DNA of 13,052 nt from DASVHS01 sp036001325 (GCA_036001325.1 DASYUK010000309.1:1-13052); one strand, 5' to 3'; positions 1-7,678 are shown, counted from the stretch's first letter. Notes: a model not told the origin generated them from the sequence alone. Numbers and translations are program-made.

Positions 1-1160
1 ACCCACGGCTCCACGCCGGGAACCGTGCAGCGCGCGATCTTCTCGCCGAGGACCGCTTCGATCTGCTGGACCATCGGAAGGTCCTGCCACGTGGCGATTG
101 TCGACACAATACCCAGCGCCGCACCGCGCGCAGTGCGTCCGCCGCGATGTACGTAGTCGTCGGCGTTCTCCGGAATGTCGAAATTGATCACGTGCGTGAT
201 GCCGGGGACGTCGATGCCGCGGCCGGCGATGTCGGTGGCCACGAGGATGCGATGCTGGCCCTGGCGAAATCCGCTGAGCGCCTGCACGCGCTTCCCTTGC
301 GACCGATCCGCATGAATGCGCGAGACCGGATGACCCTTCCGCTGCAGGATGTGATACAGCCACTCCGCATCGATCTTCCTGCGCACGAAGACGAGCGTGC
401 TCCCCAGCTCTTCATTGAGCAGTGCGATCAGCGCGTTGCGTTTGTCTTCAGGCTTGACGAGATAGAGGCGGTGCGTGATGCCTTCAGCGGCGGCGCCTTC
501 CGGTGTGATGTCGATGCGCTGCGGATCGCGCATGAACTCCTTCGCGATCAGCTCGACGGATGGCGGCATCGTCGCGGAGAACATCATCGTATGGCGCTGT
601 CGCGGCAGCCGGCGCAGCACATCGCGAATCTGTGGGAGAAAACCGAGGTCGAGCATGTGGTCGGCTTCGTCGAGGACGAGCTCTTCGATGGCGTCGAGTT
701 TCACATGTCGCTGGCGCACGTGATCGAGGAGACGGCCGGGTGTCGCCACGATGATGTCGGGCTCGCTCCGTAACGCCTCGATCTGCGGGTGCATCTTCAC
801 GCCGCCGATCACGCAGGCTGTGTTCAGGTTGTGATCGACACCGAAGACGTCGAGAAACGCTTTCGTCTGCAAAGCGATCTCGCGCGTCGGCGAGAGGATG
901 AGCCCGCGGACGCCGCGGCCGTGCGTGAGACGCTCGGCGAGCGGCAGCGCGAACGCCGCCGTCTTTCCTGATCCGGTCTGCGCGAGGCCGATGATGTCGC
1001 GACTGGCCAGCGCGATCGGAATCACGTCCGCCTGAATGGGGGTCGGATGCTCAAACCCGATCTTGCGCAGCACTTCGAGAATCGGCGCGCTCAGACCGAG
1101 CGATGAGAATGGCTTGTCGGTTGTCCTGACCGGGTGCTGGGGTATCGCGAACGAGAGCAT
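1..1160 (-). CDS. DEAD-box ATP-dependent RNA helicase, RhlE-like (partial, C-terminus beyond window)
   Basis: This enzyme unwinds or remodels RNA duplexes using ATP and usually acts in ribosome assembly or mRNA turnover. I translated 386 codons from the minus strand; the frame stays open to the window edge, so the C-terminal tail is missing. Motifs appear in family order: Q motif HPTPIQ (38-43), motif I AQTGSGKT (60-67), PTREIA (91-96), TPGR (140-143), DEAD (164-167), SAT (195-197), RGID (314-317) and HRGGRTAR (338-345), which fits the HRxGRxxR consensus. The ATG at 1160 is the first start after an in-frame TAG five codons upstream, so the start is nearly forced. It gives about 20 residues before the usual FSSLGLS opening of RhlE proteins. 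I see no Shine-Dalgarno sequence, but a TAGAAT (-10-like) lies at 1173-1178 on the minus strand. The gene diverges from the membrane-protein gene at 1159. The family is certain; the RhlE subgroup is inferred from the general sequence. Confidence 0.95.
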   Translation of the reverse strand, partial: MLSFAIPQHPVRTTDKPFSSLGLSAPILEVLRKIGFEHPTPIQADVIPIALASRDIIGLAQTGSGKTAAFALPLAERLTHGRGVRGLILSPTREIALQTKAFLDVFGVDHNLNTACVIGGVKMHPQIEALRSEPDIIVATPGRLLDHVRQRHVKLDAIEELVLDEADHMLDLGFLPQIRDVLRRLPRQRHTMMFSATMPPSVELIAKEFMRDPQRIDITPEGAAAEGITHRLYLVKPEDKRNALIALLNEELGSTLVFVRRKIDAEWLYHILQRKGHPVSRIHADRSQGKRVQALSGFRQGQHRILVATDIAGRGIDVPGITHVINFDIPENADDYVHRGGRTARGAALGIVSTIATWQDLPMVQQIEAVLGEKIARCTVPGVEPW

Positions 1161-1869
1161 GCGTGGTAAACCATTCTATGTGCAGCGACGATTTCTGCTC
1201 TTTCTCACCGCCGCCACGCTGTACATTCCGCTGCTTCTCCTCGCCGATACTCGCGGCGTCGCTCCCCAACTCGCCCTCGGACTGGCGACTGCTGCGTTTC
1301 TCTGGGTCTTCGCCAGCCGATCACAAAACGAGATGCGGCAAACGATCTGCGCGATTCTCGTCGCCACGACCGGCGAAGTCGTGCTGTCCCTCGGATGGGG
1401 CCTGTACACGTATCGCCATGCACTGATTCCGCTCTACGTTCCCTTCGGTCACGGCGTGTTCTACGCGCTCGCTGCGGAGAGCGCACACCAGGAAGTTCTC
1501 CGCCGGATGTCTCGAGCGATCACTCGCGCGGTCCTCGTCGCCGGCAGCGTCATCGCCGCGATCAGCCTGCTTTTCTTTCATGATCAGTGGGGACTGCTGT
1601 GGTGGCTTGCCGCGGTGGCGCTGCTGATGCGTTCGCGCAACCAGCTCCTGCTGTCCGCCTGCTTCATCTATACGATTCTTCTCGAATGGCTCGGCACCGC
1701 GATTGGTAACTGGCAGTGGGCGGCTGAGGTTCCTTTCGTCGGACTTCACGCCGCAAATCCTCCGAGCGGCGTCGGAATTCTCTACATTCTGCTCGATCTG
1801 ATCACAGTCGCGATCTGTTCTTCCGGGGCACGTTTTCTGCTTTTTTCACCCGCGGGAGAACGACTATGA
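1159..1869 (+). CDS. Polytopic membrane protein of unknown function
   Basis: The predicted product is 236 residues with about seven or eight hydrophobic segments, roughly 12-29, 36-53, 62-80, 90-106, 122-140, 145-158, 163-180 and 205-224. Features that look conserved are a buried acidic residue E73, the W80-G-L-Y-T-Y-R stretch, VPFGHG at 94-99, E176 and NPPSG at 200-204. I have seen similar 'WGLYRYR...VPPGHG' patterns in uncharacterised bacterial membrane proteins, but I cannot name a function. The frame is open upstream to 1036, but that part is antisense to the helicase coding region. The ATG at 1159 is preferred because it precedes the first hydrophobic segment; a weak GAGAG lies just before it, and a GTG at 1180 is the alternative. 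The stop overlaps the next gene's ATG in an ATGA, which implies translational coupling with the lipoprotein. The start confidence is moderate. Confidence 0.8.
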   Translation: MRGKPFYVQRRFLLFLTAATLYIPLLLLADTRGVAPQLALGLATAAFLWVFASRSQNEMRQTICAILVATTGEVVLSLGWGLYTYRHALIPLYVPFGHGVFYALAAESAHQEVLRRMSRAITRAVLVAGSVIAAISLLFFHDQWGLLWWLAAVALLMRSRNQLLLSACFIYTILLEWLGTAIGNWQWAAEVPFVGLHAANPPSGVGILYILLDLITVAICSSGARFLLFSPAGERL

Positions 1870-2819
1870 ACAGCCAATACAAGACTCTGGCAGCAGCAGC
1901 ATTCGCTCTGTTGTTACTGGCGGCCTGCGGTTCGTCAGGCGGCAACATCGGCGACATTTTCGGAGGCGGTTCGAACAAAACGGCCACAAACGAGATCCGT
2001 GGCACGGTCGATTCAGTCGACCTCAGCAGCCGTTCGATCTATCTGACCAACGTCAGCGGTTACAACTCGATGCTATCGAGCGGCGGCACCGGCAGCTCAG
2101 TCCGCGTCTATTACGACAATCAGACCTCAGTCGATTATCAAGGGAAGACTTATCGGCCTGAGGATCTGGAGCGCGGCGATCAGGTCGACGTGCGCGTGCA
2201 ACAGTCGGGGAACAATCTCATGGCAACCTCGATGACGGTTCTTTCCAATGTGAGGACCAGCGGCACGTATCCGGGCACGTCCGTCTCGACGATTCACGGC
2301 ACAGTCCGTTCGGTGAATACGTCAAACCGTACGATCACCATTGACCGCGGCTCCGGGTCGCACATCACGGTCGAGTACAACACGAATACGCCGGTTTCCT
2401 ACAACGGCCGGTCGTACATGGCGTCTGACCTCGAAGTCGGCGATGAGATCGATATCCGCTGGCAGGATCTCGGCAGCGGCCGCATGCTCGCGCAGGACAT
2501 CACCGTGACGCGCAGCATGAGCGGCGGAACCTCGTCGACATCGCCATCGACGATCCGCGGCACAGTTCGGTCGGTTGATGCCTACAACCACACGATCCAG
2601 CTCGACTCGCCGACATTCACCGGCTTCAATCGCAATACCACGATGAACACGATCACGATTCAGTACGATCCGGCGCTGCAGATCGACGTGAACGGCCAGC
2701 TCTATCCGATCTCGGGACTGGAGCGCGGCGACGTCATCGATGTGCAGGTGGACAGCCTCGGGACAGCGAGTTACTTCGCGCGCAAGATCTTTCTCGTGCG
2801 CGATGTGACCGTGCGCTGA
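1866..2819 (+). CDS. Lipoprotein with three tandem DUF5666-like repeats
   Basis: The predicted product is 317 residues. The N-terminus has a short hydrophobic stretch ending in the lipobox LAAC, so C21 should be lipidated and the protein anchored to a membrane facing outward. A Gly/Ser/Asn-rich linker follows. Three copies of a beta-rich unit of about 75-90 residues begin near 43, 142 and 229. Each opens with I-R/H-GTV-x-SV. Each has a central beta-strand pattern (Y-x-x-x-T/L...V-x-Y/V-x-G), and each closes with a LE-x-GD-x-(V/I)-D-V/I turn followed by a further strand. This matches the DUF5666 pattern as I know it; no enzymatic residues are evident. GGGAGA about 6 nt upstream is a good ribosome binding site. 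The gene overlaps the preceding membrane-protein gene by 4 nt. It ends 6 nt from the convergent amidohydrolase gene. The function is unknown; a periplasmic binding or scaffold role is a guess. Confidence 0.88.
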   Translation: MNSQYKTLAAAAFALLLLAACGSSGGNIGDIFGGGSNKTATNEIRGTVDSVDLSSRSIYLTNVSGYNSMLSSGGTGSSVRVYYDNQTSVDYQGKTYRPEDLERGDQVDVRVQQSGNNLMATSMTVLSNVRTSGTYPGTSVSTIHGTVRSVNTSNRTITIDRGSGSHITVEYNTNTPVSYNGRSYMASDLEVGDEIDIRWQDLGSGRMLAQDITVTRSMSGGTSSTSPSTIRGTVRSVDAYNHTIQLDSPTFTGFNRNTTMNTITIQYDPALQIDVNGQLYPISGLERGDVIDVQVDSLGTASYFARKIFLVRDVTVR

Positions 2820-2825
2820 GCGTCT

Positions 2826-4388
2826 CTACTTCTTTTTCGCCTCCGCGACGATGGCCTCCACGTCGCGGAGGAGTTTTCTCGCGTCGTACACGATCCCGTC
2901 CTTCATCACGTACTTGATCCCACCCACCCGCTCGACCGCGCCGGTCGTGTCATTCACATGAATCCATCCTGTGCCGTACAACACTTTCAAGTTCGCGATC
3001 GGATTCTGATCGACGAAGACGAGATCGGCGAGCCTACCCGGTCGTACGACTCCGATGTCGGAACGATTCAGCGCCTCGGCGCCCCACATCGTCGCGGAGC
3101 GGATCACTTCCAATGGATGAAAGCCGGCCTCCTGAAGCAGCTCTAGCTCGCGAATGTAATCAAATCCGTAGAGTTTGAAGATCCAGCCGGAGTCGGAGCC
3201 GGTGGTGACATGACCGCCGCGATTCTTGTAGTCGTTCAAAAACTGCATCCAGATGCGGTAGTTGTTCTTCCACTCGATCTCGTCCTGCGTCGTCCAGTCA
3301 TACCAATACGCGCCGTGCGCAGCGCGGCTCGGCTGATACCACTTCCAGAGCGACGGCAGCGTGTACGTGTCGTGCCACTCCGCGCGCATCGTGCGCATCA
3401 GATCGCGGCTCGCTTCGTAGATCGTCAGCGTCGGATCGATGTTGAAGTGCAGCTTGATCAACTCATCGATGACCGCGTTCCACTTCTCCGATCCCGGCGG
3501 GGCGGCCTGCTTCCATAGCCGTCCTGCTTCGCCAAAGCGAAACTGCTCGTCGTTGTAGTTGTAGCTCGTCGGGAAATCCTGGACCGTGCGGCTGACGAAG
3601 AGCGATTCCGGCAGCCCGTACCAGTGCTCCATACCGTGCAGACCCATGCGCGCAGCGTCGAGGATGTTCGTGCGCGCCACGCCCATCTGCGACAGATGCG
3701 TCGTCGATCCGAGGCCGAGCTTGCGCGCTTCGTCGAGAAGCGCGGAGAGAATTTCCGGATCGAAGATGTTGTCGCCGCCCGCGAAGATCTTCAGCCCGTC
3801 CATCCCCTTCTGCTTCGCGAACTGCGCGAATTTGCGCGCCTGCTCCGGCGAGTCGATCGGGCCGCCGTCCCAGTTTCCGCGCAGCGTCATCAGATACGGG
3901 ACGATGCGCGGCGCGACGATCTCGTTACGCGCGCTGCGATCGCGTTCGTGAATGCACCAGTCGACGCCGTTGCCACAACCCGGCTCGCGCACCGTGGTGA
4001 CCCCGTGCGCCATCCAGAGCTTGAAGACGTACTCCGCGGTCGTCCCCTGCTCTTTTCCGCCGGCGTGTCCGTGCAGATCGATGAAGCCCGGCAGCACGTA
4101 CAAGCCGGTCGCGTCGATCTCTTTCGTCGCGTCTTTCGGTCGATTCTCGGGCTTGATCGGAACTTTCGGGAAGCCGACGCTTCGGATATCGCGAATGCGA
4201 TTCCCTTCGATGACGATGTCGACCGGGCCGATCGGCGGCGCGCCGGTTCCATCAATCAATGTTGCGCCGCGGATGATCAGCCGCTGGAAAGGACCTTCGC
4301 CTTCAGTCCGATTCGGCGCGTACGGTGGGTTCACCTCCGCGTACGTCGTCGCCGAGAGGAGTACGAGCAACGCCAGAGTTCGTCTCAT
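2826..4388 (-). CDS. Secreted amidohydrolase-superfamily metal hydrolase
   Basis: The predicted product is 520 residues and carries the amidohydrolase fold, a metal-dependent hydrolase of amide or related bonds. An N-terminal signal peptide (MRRTLALLVLL, likely cleavage near TYA-E at 17-18) suggests export. Metal-site features appear in order. The HGH pair is H106/H108 within LPGFIDLHGH. A lysine K200 in GLKIF could be the carbamylated bridging residue. H231 (TTHLS) and H251/H255 (GLHGMEH) follow, and D399 sits in TTGSD. The beta-sandwich region is visible at both ends, with GATLIDGTG near 41-49 and GRLADLVFVD near 451-460. Family relatives include imidazolonepropionase-like and prolidase-like enzymes, but the substrate cannot be assigned. 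The start at 4388 is supported by the signal peptide, although it lies inside the 3' end of recQ (86-nt overlap, different frame). A weak GGTGA lies about 12 nt upstream. Confidence 0.92.
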   Translation of the reverse strand: MRRTLALLVLLSATTYAEVNPPYAPNRTEGEGPFQRLIIRGATLIDGTGAPPIGPVDIVIEGNRIRDIRSVGFPKVPIKPENRPKDATKEIDATGLYVLPGFIDLHGHAGGKEQGTTAEYVFKLWMAHGVTTVREPGCGNGVDWCIHERDRSARNEIVAPRIVPYLMTLRGNWDGGPIDSPEQARKFAQFAKQKGMDGLKIFAGGDNIFDPEILSALLDEARKLGLGSTTHLSQMGVARTNILDAARMGLHGMEHWYGLPESLFVSRTVQDFPTSYNYNDEQFRFGEAGRLWKQAAPPGSEKWNAVIDELIKLHFNIDPTLTIYEASRDLMRTMRAEWHDTYTLPSLWKWYQPSRAAHGAYWYDWTTQDEIEWKNNYRIWMQFLNDYKNRGGHVTTGSDSGWIFKLYGFDYIRELELLQEAGFHPLEVIRSATMWGAEALNRSDIGVVRPGRLADLVFVDQNPIANLKVLYGTGWIHVNDTTGAVERVGGIKYVMKDGIVYDARKLLRDVEAIVAEAKKK

Positions 4389-6222
4389 CGTGCGAGCGTA
4401 TCACCGAGAGAATCTGCTCTCCGAGATCGGCGAGCTTCTTGTCGCCAATGCCGTATACGTCGCGCAATTCGGTCAGATTCTGCGGACGGATGCGCGCCAC
4501 ATCGCGGAGCGAACGGTCGCCCAGAATGATGTAAGAAGGGACGCCGCGGGCGGCGGCGAGCTCGCGGCGGAACTTTCGCAGCGATTCGAAGAGCGCCTCG
4601 TCGACGCCTTCCCACGATTCGATCGAAGCCTTCGATTTCTTTCGCCGCTCTTTCCTCGCGATCTGCACGAGGCGCACGGTCTCTTCGCCACGCAACACTT
4701 GTCGCGATGCTTCTGTCAGCTTGAGCACCGGATAGCGATCGCCATCTTGTTGCAGCAGCCCGTGACCGATGAGCTGATAGATCCAATCGCGCAACTCCGA
4801 TTGTCCGTGCGCAGAGAGGAGCCCGAACGTGCTCAGGCGATCGTGGCCGAGAGAACGAACGCGATCCGTTGACTCGCCGCGAAGAACAGAGATGACGTGT
4901 CCTGCGCCGAACCGCTGCGCCGTGCGCACGACGCAGGAGAGAATCTTCTGCGCGATGATCGTCGCGTCGGCGACCTCTTCGACATCGCCGAGGCACAGAT
5001 CGCAGGCGGCGCAGTTGCGCGAGGCGTAGTCTTCACCGAAATAGTTGACGAGTGCGCGATGGCGGCAGACGGCGCCGCGAGCGTAACGATCGATCTCGTC
5101 GATCTGGCGGAGGGAATTGCGAATGTACTCGGGATCCGGCCCCTCACCCGGCCTTCGGCCACCCTCTCCCGGCGGGAGAGGGCGCTGGATGATTGATTTC
5201 CACAGCAGCACATCCGCCGCGGAGTAGAGCAGCACACAATCCGCTTCGAGCCCATCACGTCCGGCGCGTCCGGTTTCCTGCTGGTAGTGCTCGATCGACT
5301 TCGGCAAGCCCGTATGCAGAACGAAGCGGATGTTCGAGCGATCGATGCCCATCCCGAATGCGACCGTCGCCACGACGAGATTGCACGCCTCGCTGGCGAA
5401 TGCTTCCTGCGTCGCTGTCCGCTCCTCTTTCGAGAGCCCGGCGTGATACGGCCGCGCGTCGATGCCACGCTTGCGCAGCGCGGCCGTCAATTCGTCGACA
5501 TCTTTCTTGCGGATGCAGTAGATGATTCCCGCTTCGCCGTCGTGACGCTCGATGGCGTCGAGCGTCTGCTTCAGCGGCTCAACACGCGGCAGCACGCGAT
5601 AGGAAAGATTCGAGCGGTCGAAACTGCCGACGAGAATCGCCGGATCGCGCAGGCGCAGTTGCACGGCGATGTCGCGTCGCACTGCCGTCGTCGCCGTCGC
5701 CGTATACGCATGCAGCGTTGCGTCAGGGAACTTCTGCCGCAGTTCTCCGAGCTGGCGATACTCCGGTCGAAAATCGTGACCCCAGTGGCTGATGCAGTGC
5801 GCCTCGTCGATCGCGAACGTGCGCACCTCGAGCGAAGAGAGGAATTCCTGAAAGCGATCGACGGCCATCCGCTCGGGCGAGACGAACAGCAATCGCAGGC
5901 GTCGCGCCCGTGCGAGCTGCACGAGATCGCGCTTCTCTGCCGGCGATGTCGTGCTGTTGACCTGCCGCGCCTCGACGCCGAGGTCGCGGAGGGAGTCGAC
6001 CTGGTCCTTCATCAAGGAGATGAGCGGCGACACTACGACCGTCAAATCTCCCGTCAGTAGAGGCGGCAACTGATAACAGAGCGACTTTCCACCGCCTGTA
6101 GGCATGACGACGAGGGAATCGCGTCGCGCCAACACCGCCTCGATGGCCCCTTCCTGGAGCGGGCGCAGAGAGTCATAGCCCCACGTTCGGCGCAGTACGT
6201 CCAGAACGGGGGCGTCAGGCAT
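4303..6222 (-). CDS. recQ: ATP-dependent DNA helicase RecQ
   Basis: This is a 3'-5' DNA helicase of recombination and replication-fork repair. The 639-residue product has all expected parts. Walker A MPTGGGKS is at 40-47, DEAH at 139-142, TATAT at 174-178, and the GRAGRDG motif at 318-324. The zinc-binding RQC part has C386, C404, C407 and C410. A winged-helix stretch follows at about 415-510, and an HRDC domain lies at about 537-612, ending in GIGDKKLADLGEQIL. Residues 346-363 (RPLPPGEGG...GEGP) do not resemble RecQ. They are the translation of a palindromic repeat inserted in frame in the loop between helicase lobe 2 and the zinc domain. The last 27 or so residues after the HRDC domain look like non-conserved tail and are read from DNA that also encodes the amidohydrolase signal peptide. 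The ATG at 6222 fits the usual start, with no clear ribosome binding site. The protein is probably functional despite the insertion. Confidence 0.97.
   Translation of the reverse strand: MPDAPVLDVLRRTWGYDSLRPLQEGAIEAVLARRDSLVVMPTGGGKSLCYQLPPLLTGDLTVVVSPLISLMKDQVDSLRDLGVEARQVNSTTSPAEKRDLVQLARARRLRLLFVSPERMAVDRFQEFLSSLEVRTFAIDEAHCISHWGHDFRPEYRQLGELRQKFPDATLHAYTATATTAVRRDIAVQLRLRDPAILVGSFDRSNLSYRVLPRVEPLKQTLDAIERHDGEAGIIYCIRKKDVDELTAALRKRGIDARPYHAGLSKEERTATQEAFASEACNLVVATVAFGMGIDRSNIRFVLHTGLPKSIEHYQQETGRAGRDGLEADCVLLYSAADVLLWKSIIQRPLPPGEGGRRPGEGPDPEYIRNSLRQIDEIDRYARGAVCRHRALVNYFGEDYASRNCAACDLCLGDVEEVADATIIAQKILSCVVRTAQRFGAGHVISVLRGESTDRVRSLGHDRLSTFGLLSAHGQSELRDWIYQLIGHGLLQQDGDRYPVLKLTEASRQVLRGEETVRLVQIARKERRKKSKASIESWEGVDEALFESLRKFRRELAAARGVPSYIILGDRSLRDVARIRPQNLTELRDVYGIGDKKLADLGEQILSVIRSHDETNSGVARTPLGDDVRGGEPTVRAESD
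5140..5182. repeat. REP-like double-hairpin element, copy A, inside recQ
   Basis: The 43-nt element opens with CCCCTCACCC. A small hairpin GGCC-TTC-GGCC follows (5150-5160), then a perfect 9-bp hairpin CCCTCTCCC-GGC-GGGAGAGGG (5162-5182). It is closely related to the copy at 6243-6287. It lies entirely within the recQ reading frame and is translated as a Pro/Gly-rich loop without breaking the gene. Elements of this look are common between genes in GC-rich bacteria, and copies inside essential-type domains are unusual. Whether it moves by a REP-associated transposase is inference; none is in the window. Confidence 0.85.
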
Positions 6223-6242
6223 CAGTAAGAGTGTACAGGACG

Positions 6243-6287
6243 CCCCTCACCCGGCGCTTCGCGCCACCCTCTCCCGGAGGGAGAGGG
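6243..6287. repeat. REP-like double-hairpin element, copy B, between the BON gene and recQ
   Basis: This is a 45-nt element of the same design as the one in recQ: CCCCTCACCC, then hairpin GGCGC-TTC-GCGCC (6253-6265), then CCCTCTCCC-GGA-GGGAGAGGG (6267-6287). The first stem differs from copy A but stays perfectly paired, so structure is kept while sequence changes. It fills most of the 75-nt gap between recQ and the downstream BON gene. In the transcribed direction it lies after the BON stop's opposite side, i.e. between the 3' end of the BON gene and the recQ start. No T-tract follows either hairpin, so it is not a canonical intrinsic terminator. Confidence 0.85.
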
Positions 6288-6297
6288 TGGACGGAAA

Positions 6298-6597
6298 TTA
6301 CCCGATGTGGATGCGATTGATGACGCGCTTCACACCGTTGACGCTCTTCGCCGCGGCGACGATCTTGTCGATGTCGGACTGAGTCTTCGCGTGACCGCTG
6401 AGCGTGACCACCGAATGGTTGTCAACCTCAACCTCTACCGCGAACGTCTTCTCCGGCACCGCCTCGGCGATCTTGCCGCGCACGTCGGCCTCGATCGCCT
6501 TCGCATCCATATTGGACGGCGTCATGCGGTTGATCGAACCGCACGCCATTCCGAAGATCGTGAGGAACACTGCAAGCACTGATAACTTTCGATTCAC
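6298..6597 (-). CDS. BON-domain lipoprotein
   Basis: This small protein of 99 residues has an N-terminal signal ending in a lipobox-like FGMAC, with C19 as the probable lipidated cysteine. Residues 33-98 form a single BON domain: a helix (AIEADVRGKI), strands (FAVEVEVDNHSVVTLSG), a second helix (QSDIDKIVAAAKSV), then NGVKRVINRIHIG. BON domains are thought to bind phospholipids and often stabilise the envelope or anchor outer-membrane proteins, as in OsmY. The start is a GTG at 6597, chosen because AAAGGAG lies 6 nt upstream, the best ribosome binding site in this cluster. The gene follows the flippase-like gene by 17 nt and is probably co-transcribed with it. A repeat element separates it from recQ. 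Confidence 0.9.
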   Translation of the reverse strand: MNRKLSVLAVFLTIFGMACGSINRMTPSNMDAKAIEADVRGKIAEAVPEKTFAVEVEVDNHSVVTLSGHAKTQSDIDKIVAAAKSVNGVKRVINRIHIG

Positions 6598-6602
6598 AGC
6601 GC

Positions 6603-6611
6603 ACTCCTTTC
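6603..6611 (-). promoter_or_regulatory. Strong Shine-Dalgarno deciding the GTG start of the BON lipoprotein gene
   Basis: On the minus strand AAAGGAG (6604-6610) lies 6 nt before the GTG at 6597-6595. Most other genes here lack such a clear site, so it settles the non-ATG start. It also sits in the 17-nt gap behind the upstream gene, consistent with co-transcription. Confidence 0.75.
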
Positions 6612-6614
6612 ACC

Positions 6615-7646
6615 TCATGCGGCAGCAACGCCTGTGCCTGCCCGCTTGCGCGCCTGCAAGGTGATCGCGATCGGAATGCCTATGGCCGTCGGAATCCAGA
6701 AGGAGATGAGCCGATAGGTCAGCACTCCGACGACCGCAACATTACTCATGACGCCGAGCCCGCTAAAGAGCGCGGCCATCGCCACTTCGATGACCGCGAT
6801 GCCGCCGGGTAGAAAGCTCGCGCGGCCGAGGAGCATCGGGACGCCGTAACCGGCCAGGAGCACCGACAGGTAGAGATGTTGCCCCACGGCAAGGAAGGCG
6901 TAACGCAAACAGAGAACGTCGAATGTGAGGACGAGCAGCGAACAGATCGCCGGCCTGATCCATGCGCCGGCGCGCATCATCTGCCATGTTCGCGCGGCGC
7001 GCTCGGCCGCATCCAGGATGATCGATTCGTCCGCCTCCGGGAACACACGCCCGACAATTCGAGCGGCGCGAGCGGCCACCGCCATCATCCAGTCGCTGCG
7101 CACGAGAAGAACGATGAGTGTCGCGACGAGCGTCGTCAGGATAGAGACGACGATCATCAACGCGATCATCGTCGCACGCGAGAGCCGATGAAAGATCAGC
7201 AGCTCGACTGCGCTGATGAGCGCGAAGATCACGAGCGTCATCGTGTCGAACAGCGAAGGCAGCCAGCTCGCCAGCATCGCTCCCTCGGTCGTGATCCCGG
7301 CGTTGCGCGTCCATTTATAGATCGCGGCGCCAAATCCGAGCGCCCCCGCGGCCACGAGGGCAACGGTTCCCGCGCCGATCTCGATCGCCACGGAACGCCG
7401 CAGCGTAAGACGCTCGCCGGCGATGTGAACGATCGACTGCAGCAGCGCGCCATTCGCGAGGTAGCTCAACGCCTCGCAGAAGAATGCCCAGGCAATCGCC
7501 CACGGTAAGAGCGTGCGAACCATCTTCAGCGAATCTTCGATCGTGTCGAGACGCGGCAACAGAACATGGACGAGGAGGCCGAGGATGACGACGATCGGCA
7601 GGATGCGGAAGACGTGGAGGCGGATCGGGCGCGCTTCTCGCGGCAT
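6615..7646 (-). CDS. Integral membrane protein of the lysylphosphatidylglycerol-synthase TM / flippase-like family
   Basis: The predicted product is 343 residues with about eight or nine hydrophobic segments (roughly 13-30, 46-64, 88-110, 132-151, 158-182, 230-250, 257-277, 283-303 and 309-330). The family signature is near the C-terminus: FLPGG (278-282), E287 in a hydrophobic helix, and V-V-G-V-L-T-YRL (305-313) followed by FW-P. The family (LPG_synthase_TM, UPF0104-type) includes the membrane part of MprF and various lipid or glycolipid flippase-like proteins. No soluble synthetase domain is present, so it is more likely a lipid-handling or flippase-like protein than an aminoacyl-lipid synthase. 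The ATG at 7646 has no strong ribosome binding site. The region upstream of it holds a palindromic repeat, and the BON lipoprotein gene follows immediately. Confidence 0.88.
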   Translation of the reverse strand: MPREARPIRLHVFRILPIVVILGLLVHVLLPRLDTIEDSLKMVRTLLPWAIAWAFFCEALSYLANGALLQSIVHIAGERLTLRRSVAIEIGAGTVALVAAGALGFGAAIYKWTRNAGITTEGAMLASWLPSLFDTMTLVIFALISAVELLIFHRLSRATMIALMIVVSILTTLVATLIVLLVRSDWMMAVAARAARIVGRVFPEADESIILDAAERAARTWQMMRAGAWIRPAICSLLVLTFDVLCLRYAFLAVGQHLYLSVLLAGYGVPMLLGRASFLPGGIAVIEVAMAALFSGLGVMSNVAVVGVLTYRLISFWIPTAIGIPIAITLQARKRAGTGVAAA

Positions 7647-7678
7647 CGAGCCATGTGCAGATGCGCGGTGCGTGCCGG

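Noticed and set aside
147..971. Long plus-strand open frames across the left end
   Set aside because: They are antisense shadows of the helicase, which shows every DEAD-box motif on the minus strand.
1036..1158. Upstream extension of the membrane-protein frame
   Set aside because: It is antisense to the helicase Q-motif region and not hydrophobic or conserved-looking. The ATG at 1159 precedes the first membrane segment.
2820..2825. Terminator between the convergent lipoprotein and amidohydrolase genes
   Set aside because: Only 6 nt separate the stop codons and no hairpin with a T-tract is visible around them.
3624..4872. Plus-strand open frames of about 300 codons over the amidohydrolase and recQ
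   Set aside because: They are Arg-rich composition shadows of two clearly recognisable minus-strand genes.
6230..6235. TACACT as a -10 box for recQ
   Set aside because: No -35 box at a suitable distance; the repeat element occupies that position. Too weak to list.
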